Below are positions 22,422-33,037 of a stretch of 64,000 nt of DNA, piece by piece. The position numbers were made by a program, and so were the translations under genes. The DNA is from Chlorophyllum brunneum. Its lineage: Eukaryota; Basidiomycota; Agaricomycetes; Agaricales; Agaricaceae. Within the stretch, counting starts at the first letter, position 1; the number at the start of each line of letters is the position of its first letter. Location of the stretch: the NCBI GenBank assembly GCA_963576785.1, contig OY756146.1, positions 1,364,001 through 1,428,000 on the forward strand, in the 5' to 3' direction. The notes beneath the pieces are model-generated. The model searched no databases and was not told the DNA's origin. It saw only the letters and a list, made by a program, of their open reading frames with translations.

Positions 22422-25400
22422 ATGGCGACTCTCACTCGCCCCAAGACAGCTCCCTCTGCATCAACCCAGCCTTCTGTCCTGTCTGTCGGTGTCCCAGCCC
22501 CTTTTTCTCAAGAGGAACTGCATCAGGTCCAATTAACTGGCTCATCCCCGAGTCAGCTTCAAGAACCCAGTGCCCCTGCAGAGGCAGTCCGAGATGATTG
22601 GATGCACAGTCAAGAGGAGAGTCCACAGCAAGAGTCCGCAAGCGTTCTAGTTAGTAAATTGCCACGATGCTGCTGGGAATCCCTCTCATTTAACCTTTCA
22701 ATACAGAGTGATCTCATTCCTTCAATCTCGTATGTTCAACGGTCGTGTATAATGACTCTCAATGATCTGCTATCATCACCGACCCACTGGAGCCCAATTG
22801 TCCCAGACCGCCGACATTCCATGCCAACCAGTCCACAGTCGTCCGCTTTGCAGCAGCCCCAAACCGATTCCTCCTCTTCCGCTCTTCACACGCTCGTGCT
22901 CAATCTACGGCAACAGCAGACCCGGGGCGAAATGGTTCAAGTGCCTAAGTCCTCTTCGGACACAGAACTGGTCCACGAGCTCCGCAACCGCGTTAACGCT
23001 CTTACTTCAGATCTATCTCCCACGGACGCCACTCTGGCTCAGACCCTTGTCTCTCTCCTTGGTCGTTTCAATCGCTTGTCCTCCATCTACGCAACACCAT
23101 GTCGTGCGGTTGGTCGGTCACTAAACCAGGACCTTGCTGATAGCCCTGAGCTTCTGCCGCCAGCTGATCTATTTGATACGCTGAAACGCCAGCTAAGCGA
23201 TTTACAGGTCGAACGCTTAACTTCGCAGTCCGACCTGCTTCCAAAAGGGGCGTCCCCCGTTCTGGCTGTCGAAAGCGCCCTCCTCTGGACACGAACCGAC
23301 GAGGAACTCGAAACAGTCGTTGCGTTGTGTAAAGAGCGTACTGAAGGTCTACCTCGTTTTTCGATCGACAATCTCCCTCCACAGTACGATGAAGCCGGCT
23401 TTGATGACACCGAAAATCCACCCGACTATGAGATGAACTATAGGGTATCATTGGATGACAACAAAATGAGGGCAGCGCCGCCTCAGCAGACGCAGCTTAA
23501 TACCCGCCTTACGGACGAAAAAATGCGGATGGATCTCGAATCCGTGACAATGGCGATTGATAGGTTGTACATGGTCGCTCCACAATTGCACAACCAGCGA
23601 GTGGAATTAAAGTCCTCGAAGCTCGCAGAGCTCGAAAGGGCCCGTCGTGAAGGTGGGTCATCGACCCAGTCTTCCCTCTCCCGCGGTAAGCAGAAGGACT
23701 CCGAAGTACGAGAGTTGGAAAACCTCCTGGACCTCCTGGGGAAAGCCTCAGATCGGTCACTCCGAGACCAGGCCGTAGTCATAGAAGGAGGGATGCAGGG
23801 TCGGCTGGAAAAAGCTCGACAGCGGGACCTTGAAAAGGTAGGTGATCTCCTCGATTTAGGTGCAATTGAAATCTGAGACAAGGGCTGTATTACAGAGGGA
23901 TGCTTTTGTGGAAAAATTGGCCCGGCACTCGACCTCACGACGTATACATGATCAAGACGCAATGCTACAACCACGCATGAAGGACCCAAATGCCTTGCTC
24001 ACCTTGCCAGAATTTATCCGCGAATCCGTCCCCCCCGAAATGATCAAATCCGATCCCCGGGCCCTCCTCAGTCTACCCGAATTTGTAAAGGAGCCCCCGC
24101 CCTCTCATCTCGTCCCCTCAGATGAAGAGGAGATGGAGGCACCGGGCTCGGAGGTCGCGTCGTCGTCGCAGGTCTCTAGGTTCAAGAAAAAGAACCGTAA
24201 TAGGAGTTCATCCGCACCGCCCCTGTCGTGGTTACGTCCATCCTCATCCAAGGGAAGCAACTCGCGACCGAAATCCAGGGGCTCTAATACAGGTAAGTTG
24301 GGAGTCTAGATTCATCCAAAGTCTACCTTAACACTCATAAACATCCGCATTACATGTCTAGTCTTTGATGTATCTTACGTCGCAGAGAATTACGAGAACC
24401 TACATCATATACTGGTCTACTTTACTGCGTCCGGAGCCACACCTGGGGTCGACATCGAGGCTGAAGTACCTCCCCCATCGATCCCGCACGACTCGGAGCC
24501 GGGCTGCGATTTCTTACAGCTCAGGAGTGGAACTTTATCCTCAGGTCAACTAATCTTACCCGGATATGCTCATCCCGGCAAGAAAGAGGTCAAGGTCCAA
24601 GGAGGGCACTTTGAGGTCAAGATACCAACGACATCGGCTGTTCCCAAGTCTTCTTCATCGTTGCTCCCTTCCTCGTTCACGCCATCACCAGCATCCGATC
24701 CCTCTGGGAATGACAAATCACTCCTCGACGCGTCGCAATTGAGTACTTCGAGCCCTACCACTTTCATTTGCGCATCTTGTTCGCTACCTCTTATTCACTC
24801 CGCGAAGATTAGTGACTACCGGGATTTGCCTTCAGAACATTGGGAAGAGCTTGTAGAGGCATGGATGTGCCACTCGGATCAAAAGTTGCATGAACACGTT
24901 GCCCAACACGGTCGACGTGGATTTTGGCCAAAGGAGGCGCAGGCTCTTGTTGGGGGGAGCTATATTCTGTTCGAGGAGTCCGCCGTAAATAAGAATAATC
25001 TCTGCGCGTCTCAACAGCTCAAGGTACGTCATCATTCGTACTTCGTTTCGTCCTTCTCCTGTATTGCGGGCGCACAAGAAGACCGACGTTGGCTTGTCCA
25101 CCAATGGCCTCTTCCACACGCCACGCACCTCGTGGGTTACTGGTTCCATGGGAGACCATGACTCACCAGCTAACAACGGGCGCGGCGAGTGTTTGGAATT
25201 GGCGCTCTCGGTTGATACAAAACGTCCAAGATGAAACGTTGCAGGGTGCCCATGCGGTCTCCTGTAGGTCGTTCACAAAACAACTCCCATGCCAGAGGTT
25301 AACGTAGTGGGGGCTACGTTTGAGCGGACAATTTTTTTTCTCCATCTTTCATCTATCAACTTCGAATTACCAGAAGGACTGACTTTGGCACGGCAGAATG

Positions 25401-26338
25401 CGCAGAACTGGACATTGGTGCGATGTTTGTGTGGGAATGTCGTAGGACGATGTCAGAGCCATGGGGACGACAAAGGCGGCAATTTGATGATGTATCGGAT
25501 GCTCAAGTACGCGATACGCCCTGTTAGTCCAACTTCCGAGTACGTAAACACTATCTTTTATATCGCTTCTATTCCTCTATTAACTCGCCTTCATTTGAAT
25601 GTCACTTCCTTTCGCTTATTGTCCATTACTTTTTCTGGACCATGATCATTCCGGCATTCACCTTGCGTCTTCTTTCGTGATCCATTTATTCATTCGATCC
25701 GGTTCCCTATCACGACGCCAACTAAATGATGCTGATATGAACCCGTAACTCGACACCGATTGGATGGCTCGACTAGGCCGTTGAAAATCCCGCTCACTGC
25801 GTTCATCGTGGGGGATATGTTGGAGTACGTTTCTGCTCACGCCACGTATCGTTTTGTTATTCGAGACGAGGAAGAGGAACGAGCGCGGATCCTTGTACGT
25901 CGTCTTTTCATCCCCGTGTGGACTAGCCTCGCGTGAAGGTCGTTCTCTGATAACGATGTTATCACTGTCCCTAGATATGGCTATTTCGACCCGGGATGCG
26001 CATATCCTACTCGGCTGCTGCAAACCGTAGCATTCCAAAGACCGGGTCCATATTTGCCGCGAAGGTCTTGTTCAAATTACTTGGTCGCGCAGAAGCGTCC
26101 ACGGACCTGAGAACGTGAGTACGCAGTTGGTCTCTGATGCCTCGCTAATGGCTGGTGTATGTACGGTGTTCTTAGTATCCTGGCCCGGTATCCTGGATTC
26201 CCGCAGGCTGAGTATCTTTCGTACCCGATGGATGTCTGTCAACGTCTCGCCGGTATCTTGAAAGAGACGAACTGTGTTTATCCCGGTCACATGCGCAGCA
26301 TGGCTGACCTTGACGTCGGGTGGTTGCGCAGACTTTGA
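22422..26338 (+). CDS. Long protein with C-terminal UBE3D-type HECT_2 E3 ligase domain
   Basis: Start ATG 22422. The N-terminal part (22422-24293) is Ser/Gln-rich with a helical, coiled-coil-prone middle (ELVHELRNRVNALTSDL) and two related motifs DPNALLTLPEF and DPRALLSLPEF; it holds an intron at about 23839-23897. A GTAAGT donor at 24294 and acceptor ending 24361 join it in frame to FDVSYVAENYENLHHILVYF, the start of a UBE3D-like region. This continues with GGHFEVKIP, the Cys pair in FICASCSLPL, LPSEHWEELVEAWMCHSDQK and ALVGGSYILFEESAV. Later exons give CLCGNVVGRCQSHGD, MLKYAIRP, AHATYRFVIRDEEEE, YPGFPQAEYLSYPMDVCQRL and DLDVGWLRRL (stop 26338). UBE3D binds E2 enzymes (UBE2C) and acts as a HECT-like ubiquitin ligase. 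No ATG lies between 24309 and the UBE3D part in its frame, so a single spliced product is favoured; two separate genes remain possible. Exons around 25160-25380 are uncertain. Confidence 0.78.
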
Positions 26339-26782
26339 AGCTTGTACACTTCTTTGTAGCTTCCTTTTCCAGTTTCTTAGTGATAGAGCCTTGAATCAAT
26401 GCTGTCTTAGCTGTCTATTCATTGTACTTCTTTCCCTCTGATCATCCATGATCTGTCCTGCTTCTTCACTTCATACAGATGTAGAATTGTCTAACTATTG
26501 ACAATTAAGCTTCATTTAGGACATAGAAAAGCGTGAGATTTCAAAAATCCAATATCAACTTCATACCCAACAGTGGCTGTGGTAACAAGACTCTGATATG
26601 TACCCTCCAAGAACATTTAATGCAAAGTCAATAACATATACAATAGAGTAGCCAATGATTACACAGCATGCTATAAATGAAATTAAGATTTTTCCATATT
26701 CCATTTGCCGGTGTAGTCGAACTCGTCAACTGACGAAGAACCACAAGCCAAACAAAAAGAAGAGGAAAAGACCCTTAAAAAA
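26339..26782. other. Intergenic, AT-rich
   Basis: About 440 bases between the HECT_2 gene and U2 snRNA. No gene seen; it would hold the 3' UTR of the former and the 3' processing region of the U2 gene. Confidence 0.5.
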
Positions 26783-26970
26783 GGATCCCCCGACGACATA
26801 GGCCAGTAGTGCAGCGGCAGAGTCATCGCGCCCAAGTCGTGCAAGCAGAGGACGAGGGACTGGGGCGGCAAAAATTAGATAACCAAGAATGGAGGCGGTG
26901 CCTCCATAATAGTGGTTAAACTATTAAGAACAGATACTACACTTGATCTAAGCCAAAAGGCCAGAGTGGT
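26783..26970 (-). ncRNA. U2 spliceosomal snRNA
   Basis: On the minus strand the sequence starting near 26970 reads GGCCTTTTGGCTTAGATCAA, then GTGTAGTATCTGTTCTTA (26942-26925), the near-invariant 5' end of U2 with the branch-site-pairing GUAGUA. Two hairpins follow: AATAGT-TTAACC-ACTATT (stem IIa) and ATGGAGGC-ACC-GCCTCCAT (stem IIb). Then comes an Sm site, AATTTTTG, at 26876-26869. The 3' part can form a stem CGATGAC/GTCGTCG enclosing a loop with TGCACTACTGG, as in stem IV. Length about 188 nt fits the family; the 5' end may be off by a few bases and the 3' end by ten. U2 pairs with the intron branch point in the spliceosome. It lies head to head with the F-box gene. Confidence 0.95.
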
Positions 26971-26996
26971 AAGGACAAGGAGAGGGTGGGTGGGGG

Positions 26997-27004
26997 CTTA
27001 TATA
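26997..27004 (-). promoter_or_regulatory. TATA box of the U2 snRNA gene
   Basis: The minus strand reads TATATAAG here, centred about 30 bases upstream of the predicted U2 5' end at 26970. This is the usual spacing for a TATA element and supports the chosen RNA start. Confidence 0.75.
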
Positions 27005-27173
27005 GGGTGGCACCCGCGCACGGACCATGTGTCTGAATTTGGCAAAGGGCTTGGCGGTGATTTGGGGTGATGTGATGGGACGGGCCGTGAAATTGAGGGT
27101 GGGGATGATCTGTCGCCCAAGCTTCGACCCGCCGACACCTTGGGAACGTTCTCTGTCGGGAATATCGGCTAGT

Positions 27174-27180
27174 TATAAAA
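27174..27180 (+). promoter_or_regulatory. Probable TATA box of the F-box gene
   Basis: TATAAAA on the + strand, 195 bases before the ATG at 27369. An in-frame ATG at 27186 lies too close to this element to be in the transcript, which argues for 27369 as the real start. Confidence 0.5.
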
Positions 27181-27368
27181 ACAAAATGATAACTCGGGTC
27201 TTGCTGTCTTCCTGGTCAAGTTTCTGGTGCCAGCAAAGCTATCCTCACCCTGACGCTCGCTTCTCTCTCTGTGCCTGTATCTGCCAGCCTCAAAACCTCG
27301 GATTCTCTCTTTCTCTAGTCTTGTCTCTGACCCTGGTCCGAGGCTCTTGGTTGAGCTCCTGCAGACCC

Positions 27369-28661
27369 ATGGCTTGTCCAATTTGTGGATCTCTCAGCCC
27401 CGTCATATACACTTGCTGGTGTCCCCCAGAACACACGCTCAGCTCTCTTGTTCTTCGGTCTCACTACAGCCCACAGGAAATTTCTGACATTACAGAAATC
27501 CACAACTTTGTCGAATCCGCCGAATCCAATCTCACACACATAGACTTGGACATCGCAAACGTCCAAACCATCCTTCAACGTCTCTTTCTCAGGCGCACTT
27601 TGCTCAGAACCGCCGTTGACTCGCGCAAATCCCTCCTCACTCCAATCCGACGAATTCCTAACGAACTCCTCTCCGAAATCTTTCTTGCACGACGCAGTTA
27701 CTCCACTACTACATCCTCCCTCATTAATCTCCGCGACGACTCGCTTTGGTCCATCCTCCAAGTCTGCGCTCTCTGGCGTTCCATCGCCCTCTCCACCCCC
27801 AGACTCTGGAACACCATCCTCATAGATCTCACACCACTCAAAGGCAAACCCTCAAACTACATCCGCCTCCATACGCGTCTCCAGATCTGCCTTTCTCACT
27901 CTGGTGCCCTCCCACTCAGTTTTGCACTCACGGGCACGCACTACCAAGATTCCGCCCACCTCGTACCTCTAATCACGACCCTCTGCATACACTCCCATAA
28001 ATGGGCTAATGTGTACTTCTGTCCGTACACGACTAATATCCTCGCAAGGTGGCTTCCAGCATATCGCCACCTTTCCACTCCACACCTCACATCCCTCGGT
28101 TTAACAAGCTTTAACCCCTCTTCTGGATTCATCCAAACCCCAAATCGTTTCAATCATACCCCTTCTTTAACCCGTCTTGCATTATACGATTACCGTACCC
28201 GACCAAACACCGAACCCTCATTCCTCCCTTCTTTCTGCCGTCAACTCACCCATCTATACCTTGATTCTTGTCCATATTACACTTACGACGACATCCTCCC
28301 CCACGTGCCCTCCCTCACACATCTCGAAATCTTTAACAAATACCAACACTCTGCACGCGTCCCCGATACAACACCCATTCCACTCCCTAATCTCCACACA
28401 TTCAAAGCCACAGGCTGGCTCGGTAACCTATGTTTCCTCCTCCCCCATCTTAACCTGCCCGTCATCCAATACGTTGATATCATTGCGTTAGAAGAACAAT
28501 GTCACCCATGTACTTGCGGCGTTGTGAAACGCCGGATCATCAATGAATGGGTCCAGACGCTCACCAACCCCGTCCACGTGAGAGTAGACCACACCACTTT
28601 GGAGCTGGAAACGTCTACGGACGATAGCATAATTAAATTTCTCTTTTCCGGTGTTGCGTAA
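27369..28661 (+). CDS. F-box protein
   Basis: Single uninterrupted frame of 430 codons from the ATG at 27369. The protein opens with a Cys-rich stretch (MACPICGSLSPVIYTCWCPP). A predicted helical segment of about 50 residues (ISDITEIHNFVESAESNLTH) follows, a feature that often precedes the F-box in Agaricomycete F-box proteins. The F-box itself starts at IRRIPNELLSEIF (about residue 95) and continues through WSILQVCALWRSIALSTPRLW. The rest contains irregular Leu-rich stretches (SLTRLALYDY, QLTHLYLDSC, SLTHLEIF) typical of the substrate-binding half. F-box proteins link a substrate to Skp1 in SCF ubiquitin ligases; the substrate here is unknown. The open frame extends upstream to 27027, but the TATA box at 27174 favours the later start. 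Agaricomycetes have very large families of such genes. Confidence 0.85.
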   Translation: MACPICGSLSPVIYTCWCPPEHTLSSLVLRSHYSPQEISDITEIHNFVESAESNLTHIDLDIANVQTILQRLFLRRTLLRTAVDSRKSLLTPIRRIPNELLSEIFLARRSYSTTTSSLINLRDDSLWSILQVCALWRSIALSTPRLWNTILIDLTPLKGKPSNYIRLHTRLQICLSHSGALPLSFALTGTHYQDSAHLVPLITTLCIHSHKWANVYFCPYTTNILARWLPAYRHLSTPHLTSLGLTSFNPSSGFIQTPNRFNHTPSLTRLALYDYRTRPNTEPSFLPSFCRQLTHLYLDSCPYYTYDDILPHVPSLTHLEIFNKYQHSARVPDTTPIPLPNLHTFKATGWLGNLCFLLPHLNLPVIQYVDIIALEEQCHPCTCGVVKRRIINEWVQTLTNPVHVRVDHTTLELETSTDDSIIKFLFSGVA

Positions 28662-31600
28662 CAAGTTATCATCTTTACAGCTGCAATGCAATGTACACCT
28701 CGCATCCTTAGCACTTCAGGTTCACTCCAATTTGTAAAACAATTCAAACGAGTGTACTATATTTCATGTTGTATCTACTTACCTACCTACACTAAAAAAA
28801 GGGAAAGAAAACAACTAGAAATCCACGCCTTCAAACCAAACCCGCAGAACGAGCCAAGTCACGAAGAGCGCAGATGAAAAGGACTAAGATATGGCATAGA
28901 AAAAAAGGAGTTGAATCTGCGGTATTTATTGCAAGAATGAAAAAAATGAAAACGGAACGGATAACAGGGAATGTTGTTCGATGCAAAAAATCATGCAGCC
29001 GAGTCGGATCAAGAAATAACGGCGAGGGTGGTGTAGGGTCGGATGTTTTGATGGCTTTGGTCAGTGGAGGTGGTCGAGTGTCGACTTTGTGACCAAGTCA
29101 AGCCGCGAGAGGGGGGAGAGGGTATGGCCAACGAGGAACACGCTATATAATCGTGTCTCGTGGAAAGGCTGTACGTTCAAGGGGATATCCAGAGACCTGA
29201 AAAACCCAGAACGAAAAAAAAGAAAAGAAACCCGTATATGTACATTCTATGCCTTTTTGAGAACCTTCTTTCTTTCAGACGAGAAACCCAAGTCCGTGCG
29301 GATGCAAAAAAAAAAAGGTAAACATGCATGAACAGGGAGAAAAAAAAGTGAACAGTAAAGGGCGGGTAACGGCGGTGTTTGTTGTGTGAAGTGTAATTGT
29401 GTTGTCGATAGTGGTGGATCGGCGTAGTTGTTGGGATGTAGAAAGGTGATGATGACGACTCTAGGCCCGGACTACCGAAACGACGGTAGTGAAAATGTCA
29501 CACAGGACTTGAATAATGATGACATAGCCTCGATAACTATGCCAAGGAAAGGGCCAGCAGAGTGTGTGTGGGCGCCGTAGTGTCGTCATGGCCTCAAAAC
29601 TGGTAATTTGAAAGGGAGTAACGCAAATGGAGACGATAAGCGATGTGTGCGTGTGTAGAGTTGAGGTAGGGTTCAATTGAGGACAAGCGTGGATAGATCG
29701 GACGTTGCAAGTGTCTGGTGTTCGGAATATGGCGTGGCAACCTCTATGGATCCGGTACTAGTCAATCCGAAACCGAATTCGGATTTGAACATTAATTTTT
29801 TCGGCATCTCCGGATGGATGAACGGGCGAGTGAGAGAAAAACGTGTCGGCCAGGTGTCCATGACGTCGACTAAATCCGAACAGAAGAAGGAATGGTAACA
29901 GCCTGGAAACACAGAAAAAACCAACGTGTCAGGAAAAGATAATACCGAAACACTAGATTGAAACGCACCAATATCCAAGGGGGTCCAAAGCGCACCCCCA
30001 AGACCGATCCAACAGTAAAGAGGACGAGGAGACAGGGTGACGCAATGCAGCACGCGCAACCACGGAAGTGGGAAAGTGGGGGGAAGAAGGGGAAAAGCAA
30101 AACTGTAGTTGATACAATGTGGGACGTGAAAGAAGAAAAATTCGTGACCAAACTACCACAATGTCTGTGAGGCACCCACGGAATAACGAACGCAGCCATG
30201 TACGTGAAAAAAAAATGTAAAAAAGAGTCATGGCTGGGCTGAATGTGAAGACAAGCAAGGAGTGGGTGCCTAGGAAAGGAGCACATGTAACAGGCTATGA
30301 TACCTAAGTAACAGGGAGGAGGGAAAGATAAGGCAGTAAACCGATAGTAATAGATAATGACTTGGTTTCGTACTAAACAGTGGAACGTGTCATGGACATG
30401 AACAATGAACAAGAACATAATGAGCTGATACGGCGGAGGAGGGAGGGGTTAAAAACGGGAGCGTGGGAGGGGAGGGAAATATGCGTATAGGAATTCTGTT
30501 GTCACAATTGCAGAGAAGAGAAAGAAAATGAGGAAATAACTGCGTAATTGAAAAACCAAGACACTCGACATCATCAGCGAAACAAGCAGGCCAACCGGTC
30601 CTGGCGGAAGGAAAAGTTGAACGTCAGATAAATACGTGAAAACCCCCTGTCCTTCGTGTCGCACACAACAAACATCAAGTGCGCATTCGAGTCCTCTGGA
30701 ATGTAGTAGGATATCAGCAGCATCGTCGCCATCAGAGCACGTGGTGTCGAGTGCCGAAATCCTCCAGAGAGTGGGGTTCCTCCGTCTGTGAGCGTATATA
30801 TACAGATATAGATCGCGAAGGGTGTAGATATGCCTTCGGTAGGATCGTAAGGAACACAACGATCGACCAACCGACGAGTGATGGGGTAACCACGATCGCA
30901 GCTGTTGTACAAAACCAGGGAGAGAAAGGGGGAGTAAATTGATAATAAAACACATATTGTCTTGAATCTTGAAGTTGAGAGAATAAACGCATGGCAAGGC
31001 CAATCTCGTGAAGAAATGAGGGGATTGAGCCAGATAGACACATTAACCCATCGAGGAAAGGAAAATGTGAGGTCGATGAGTGCAGGTATGGGCACAAATT
31101 GAAAGGAAGGGGTATTTGGTGACAGGTGGAGGTTGGGTGAGGGGATCCCAAAGCGCGCGGGTGTCCTGAACGAAAAAGACCATTAACCGATATTAATACC
31201 AAGTATGCGTAGAAGCCCAACAATCGGGAAAAGCAGGAGTGTCCGGACTCAATCCAGAGCGTGTCGTCGATGAAAGGTGGTGGGGGGGATAGAACAAACA
31301 TGATCGTCCGTCGTCTAGGGATCGTACAATCGCAGGCGGCTTTTCAACAATATCGGGCGCGTGCGAGGGGGTCGCCGGAGGTAAAGGCAACCACAAGCGA
31401 GACTGGCCAATATGCCAGCCGGGAAAGATAGATTACGTGAAGATCGATGAGAGCGATGTTGTGTCGTCGGCCCGTAACCCAAACTCTAAAAACCAAAGAA
31501 AACCCGAAAAACCCAGGGGAAACAGACAAAAACACTAGAAGTGAATAATGATAGTCAAAGCGAGATGCGATAGAGGGAGATGATTGCAGTCGACTATGAT

Positions 31601-31878
31601 ACAGTTGCTTCAATTTGATTGTTGATTTGGTATTGCAATAGGGGGGGATAGTGCGTGATGGAATGATTCGTTTGGGTTTCGAGGGGAACTTTGAAGAATG
31701 AAGTGGGTGGGTCGGGCGAACGAACGAACGATGGGAAAAGAACGACGAGGGCGATGATGGTGACGCAAGTCTAGAAGAAGCCGAAACTGTACAAAGTGAG
31801 AAGGAAGTCAATGTCGGTGATGAGGTATAAACAGACCTCTATGCTTTCGATGAATTATGGGTCTAAAAAGGGGGGAGT
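28662..31878. other. 3.2-kb stretch without genes, purine-rich on + strand
   Basis: Long open frames occur only on the minus strand, and they translate to Phe/Ser/Leu/Pro-rich strings with no family likeness, as expected from pyrimidine-rich sequence. A and G predominate on the + strand for most of the stretch, with several A runs (near 29213, 29306, 29340, 30207). On the minus strand these are U/C-rich tracts lying downstream of the gene ending at 31879, so part may be its 3' UTR. Confidence 0.5.
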
Positions 31879-33037
31879 TCAAGCGAAGAGGGGATCCGGC
31901 AAATCGTCCGGACTGGGCGAGTTCTGGAACGAGGAACTCGCAAAATAACCGGCAACCTCCTTTTGAGCCTCTAGCTCAAAGAACTTTTCGCGAGAGGCGG
32001 GGGAAAGGGACCTGACATAATCGGAATTGACCGTGTGCTGCGGGGGAGGAGTGGAAGTGGAGGACGGGCGAGAACCACTGCGGACAAAATTGAGTAAAGC
32101 ACGAAGATCCTCAACACCGGAGGCAGCTTCGTCGTCAGAGGACATAGCGAAGATGTGGTCGCTAGGGGACCTCTTGTGATTCCTAACCCTCCTCTTGTTC
32201 GAGGTCTCATGGAAGGGGAAAACGCCAGAAGCGCCGGCAGAAAGTGGGCCAGGGCGAAGGCCATGATGAGGACGAGCTCGGAGCGGGGTGCTGGGAGGAG
32301 TGGGGCCGCCCTCATCGTTACTGTCGTCGCAGATATGATCCCAGCTATGGGGCATGGTGGGCACGGAGCGAGAGATCTGCTGGGTGCTGTGACGGGTGAC
32401 GACAGGGACAGAGATGGCCTTGGTTGGAGTCTGAAGAGTCAGGGCAGGGATAGGAGAAGGTTGAGACCTTCGGTTAGCGATTTTGCTGGGGGCAGTTGGC
32501 TTGAAAGTGGTGGTAGAAGCAAACGAGTCGAGGAAGGGGTCTGAAGAAGAAACATGGGTAGCCTCTGCCTGCGAGGGATCGAGTGGGAAGAGTGGGGGAG
32601 ATGGTTGACGTGTGTGCTTGCCATGGGTGCGGGGAGGGGGGGACTTGGTAGATTCGCTAAAACACTGTCAATGCTTCGACTGTTAGTGGATGATTTCCGA
32701 CACACCTCTGGGCCTTTGGCAGCTTCTGGTTGCTCTTGGGGGGGCGGACAGCGGTCTTCTTGTCGGTGATCTCGGCAGCGTTGAGGAGAGCAGGGCGAGG
32801 CTGCTGTTGCTGCTGGCGAGGACGAGGGCTTTGCTTGTTGTGAGATGACCGCTGAGCTGGTGGGAGCTGGCGCTGGGGCGAGGCCTTCTGCACTGGTTTT
32901 GAAAGAGAAAGGAGGCCGGGGGTGCGTGTTGGGTGGACGATGACGGTTGGAGGTGCTGAGGGATGCCTCCTGTGGTGAGAGAAGGCAGAATGGGGCTGAG
33001 CGAGGTGGAACGAGGGCTGTTGGTGGACGAGCATCAT
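31879..33037 (-). CDS. Pro/Ser-rich protein with EDC1/PNRC-like decapping-activator motif
   Basis: Reads leftwards from ATG at 33037 (MMLVHQQPSFHLAQPHSAF). Exon 1 is low-complexity with a Gln/Pro tract and ends in SNQKLPKAQ; an intron of about 50 bases (near 32660-32710) joins it to ESTKSPPPRTHGKH. Exon 2 runs in one frame to 31879 through SSSDPFLDSFAS, TMPHSWDHICDDS, RRVRNHKRSPSDHIFAMSSD, SREKFFELEAQKEVAG and ends YFASSSFQNSPSPDDLPDPL followed by FA. About 375 residues, mostly disordered. The tail matches the short motif of yeast Edc1/Edc2 and metazoan PNRC2 (aromatic-A/G-x-x-F, then SPxP, then LPxP and an aromatic), which binds Dcp1 and stimulates mRNA decapping by Dcp2. The motif match is seen; the role is inferred. 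No other domain is present. Confidence 0.7.

Noticed and set aside
29870..30418. 182-codon minus-strand open frame, hydrophobic
   Set aside because: Phe/Ser/Leu/Pro-rich product expected from pyrimidine-rich sequence; overlapping frames on the same strand look alike, no family likeness, no splice signals needed or supported.
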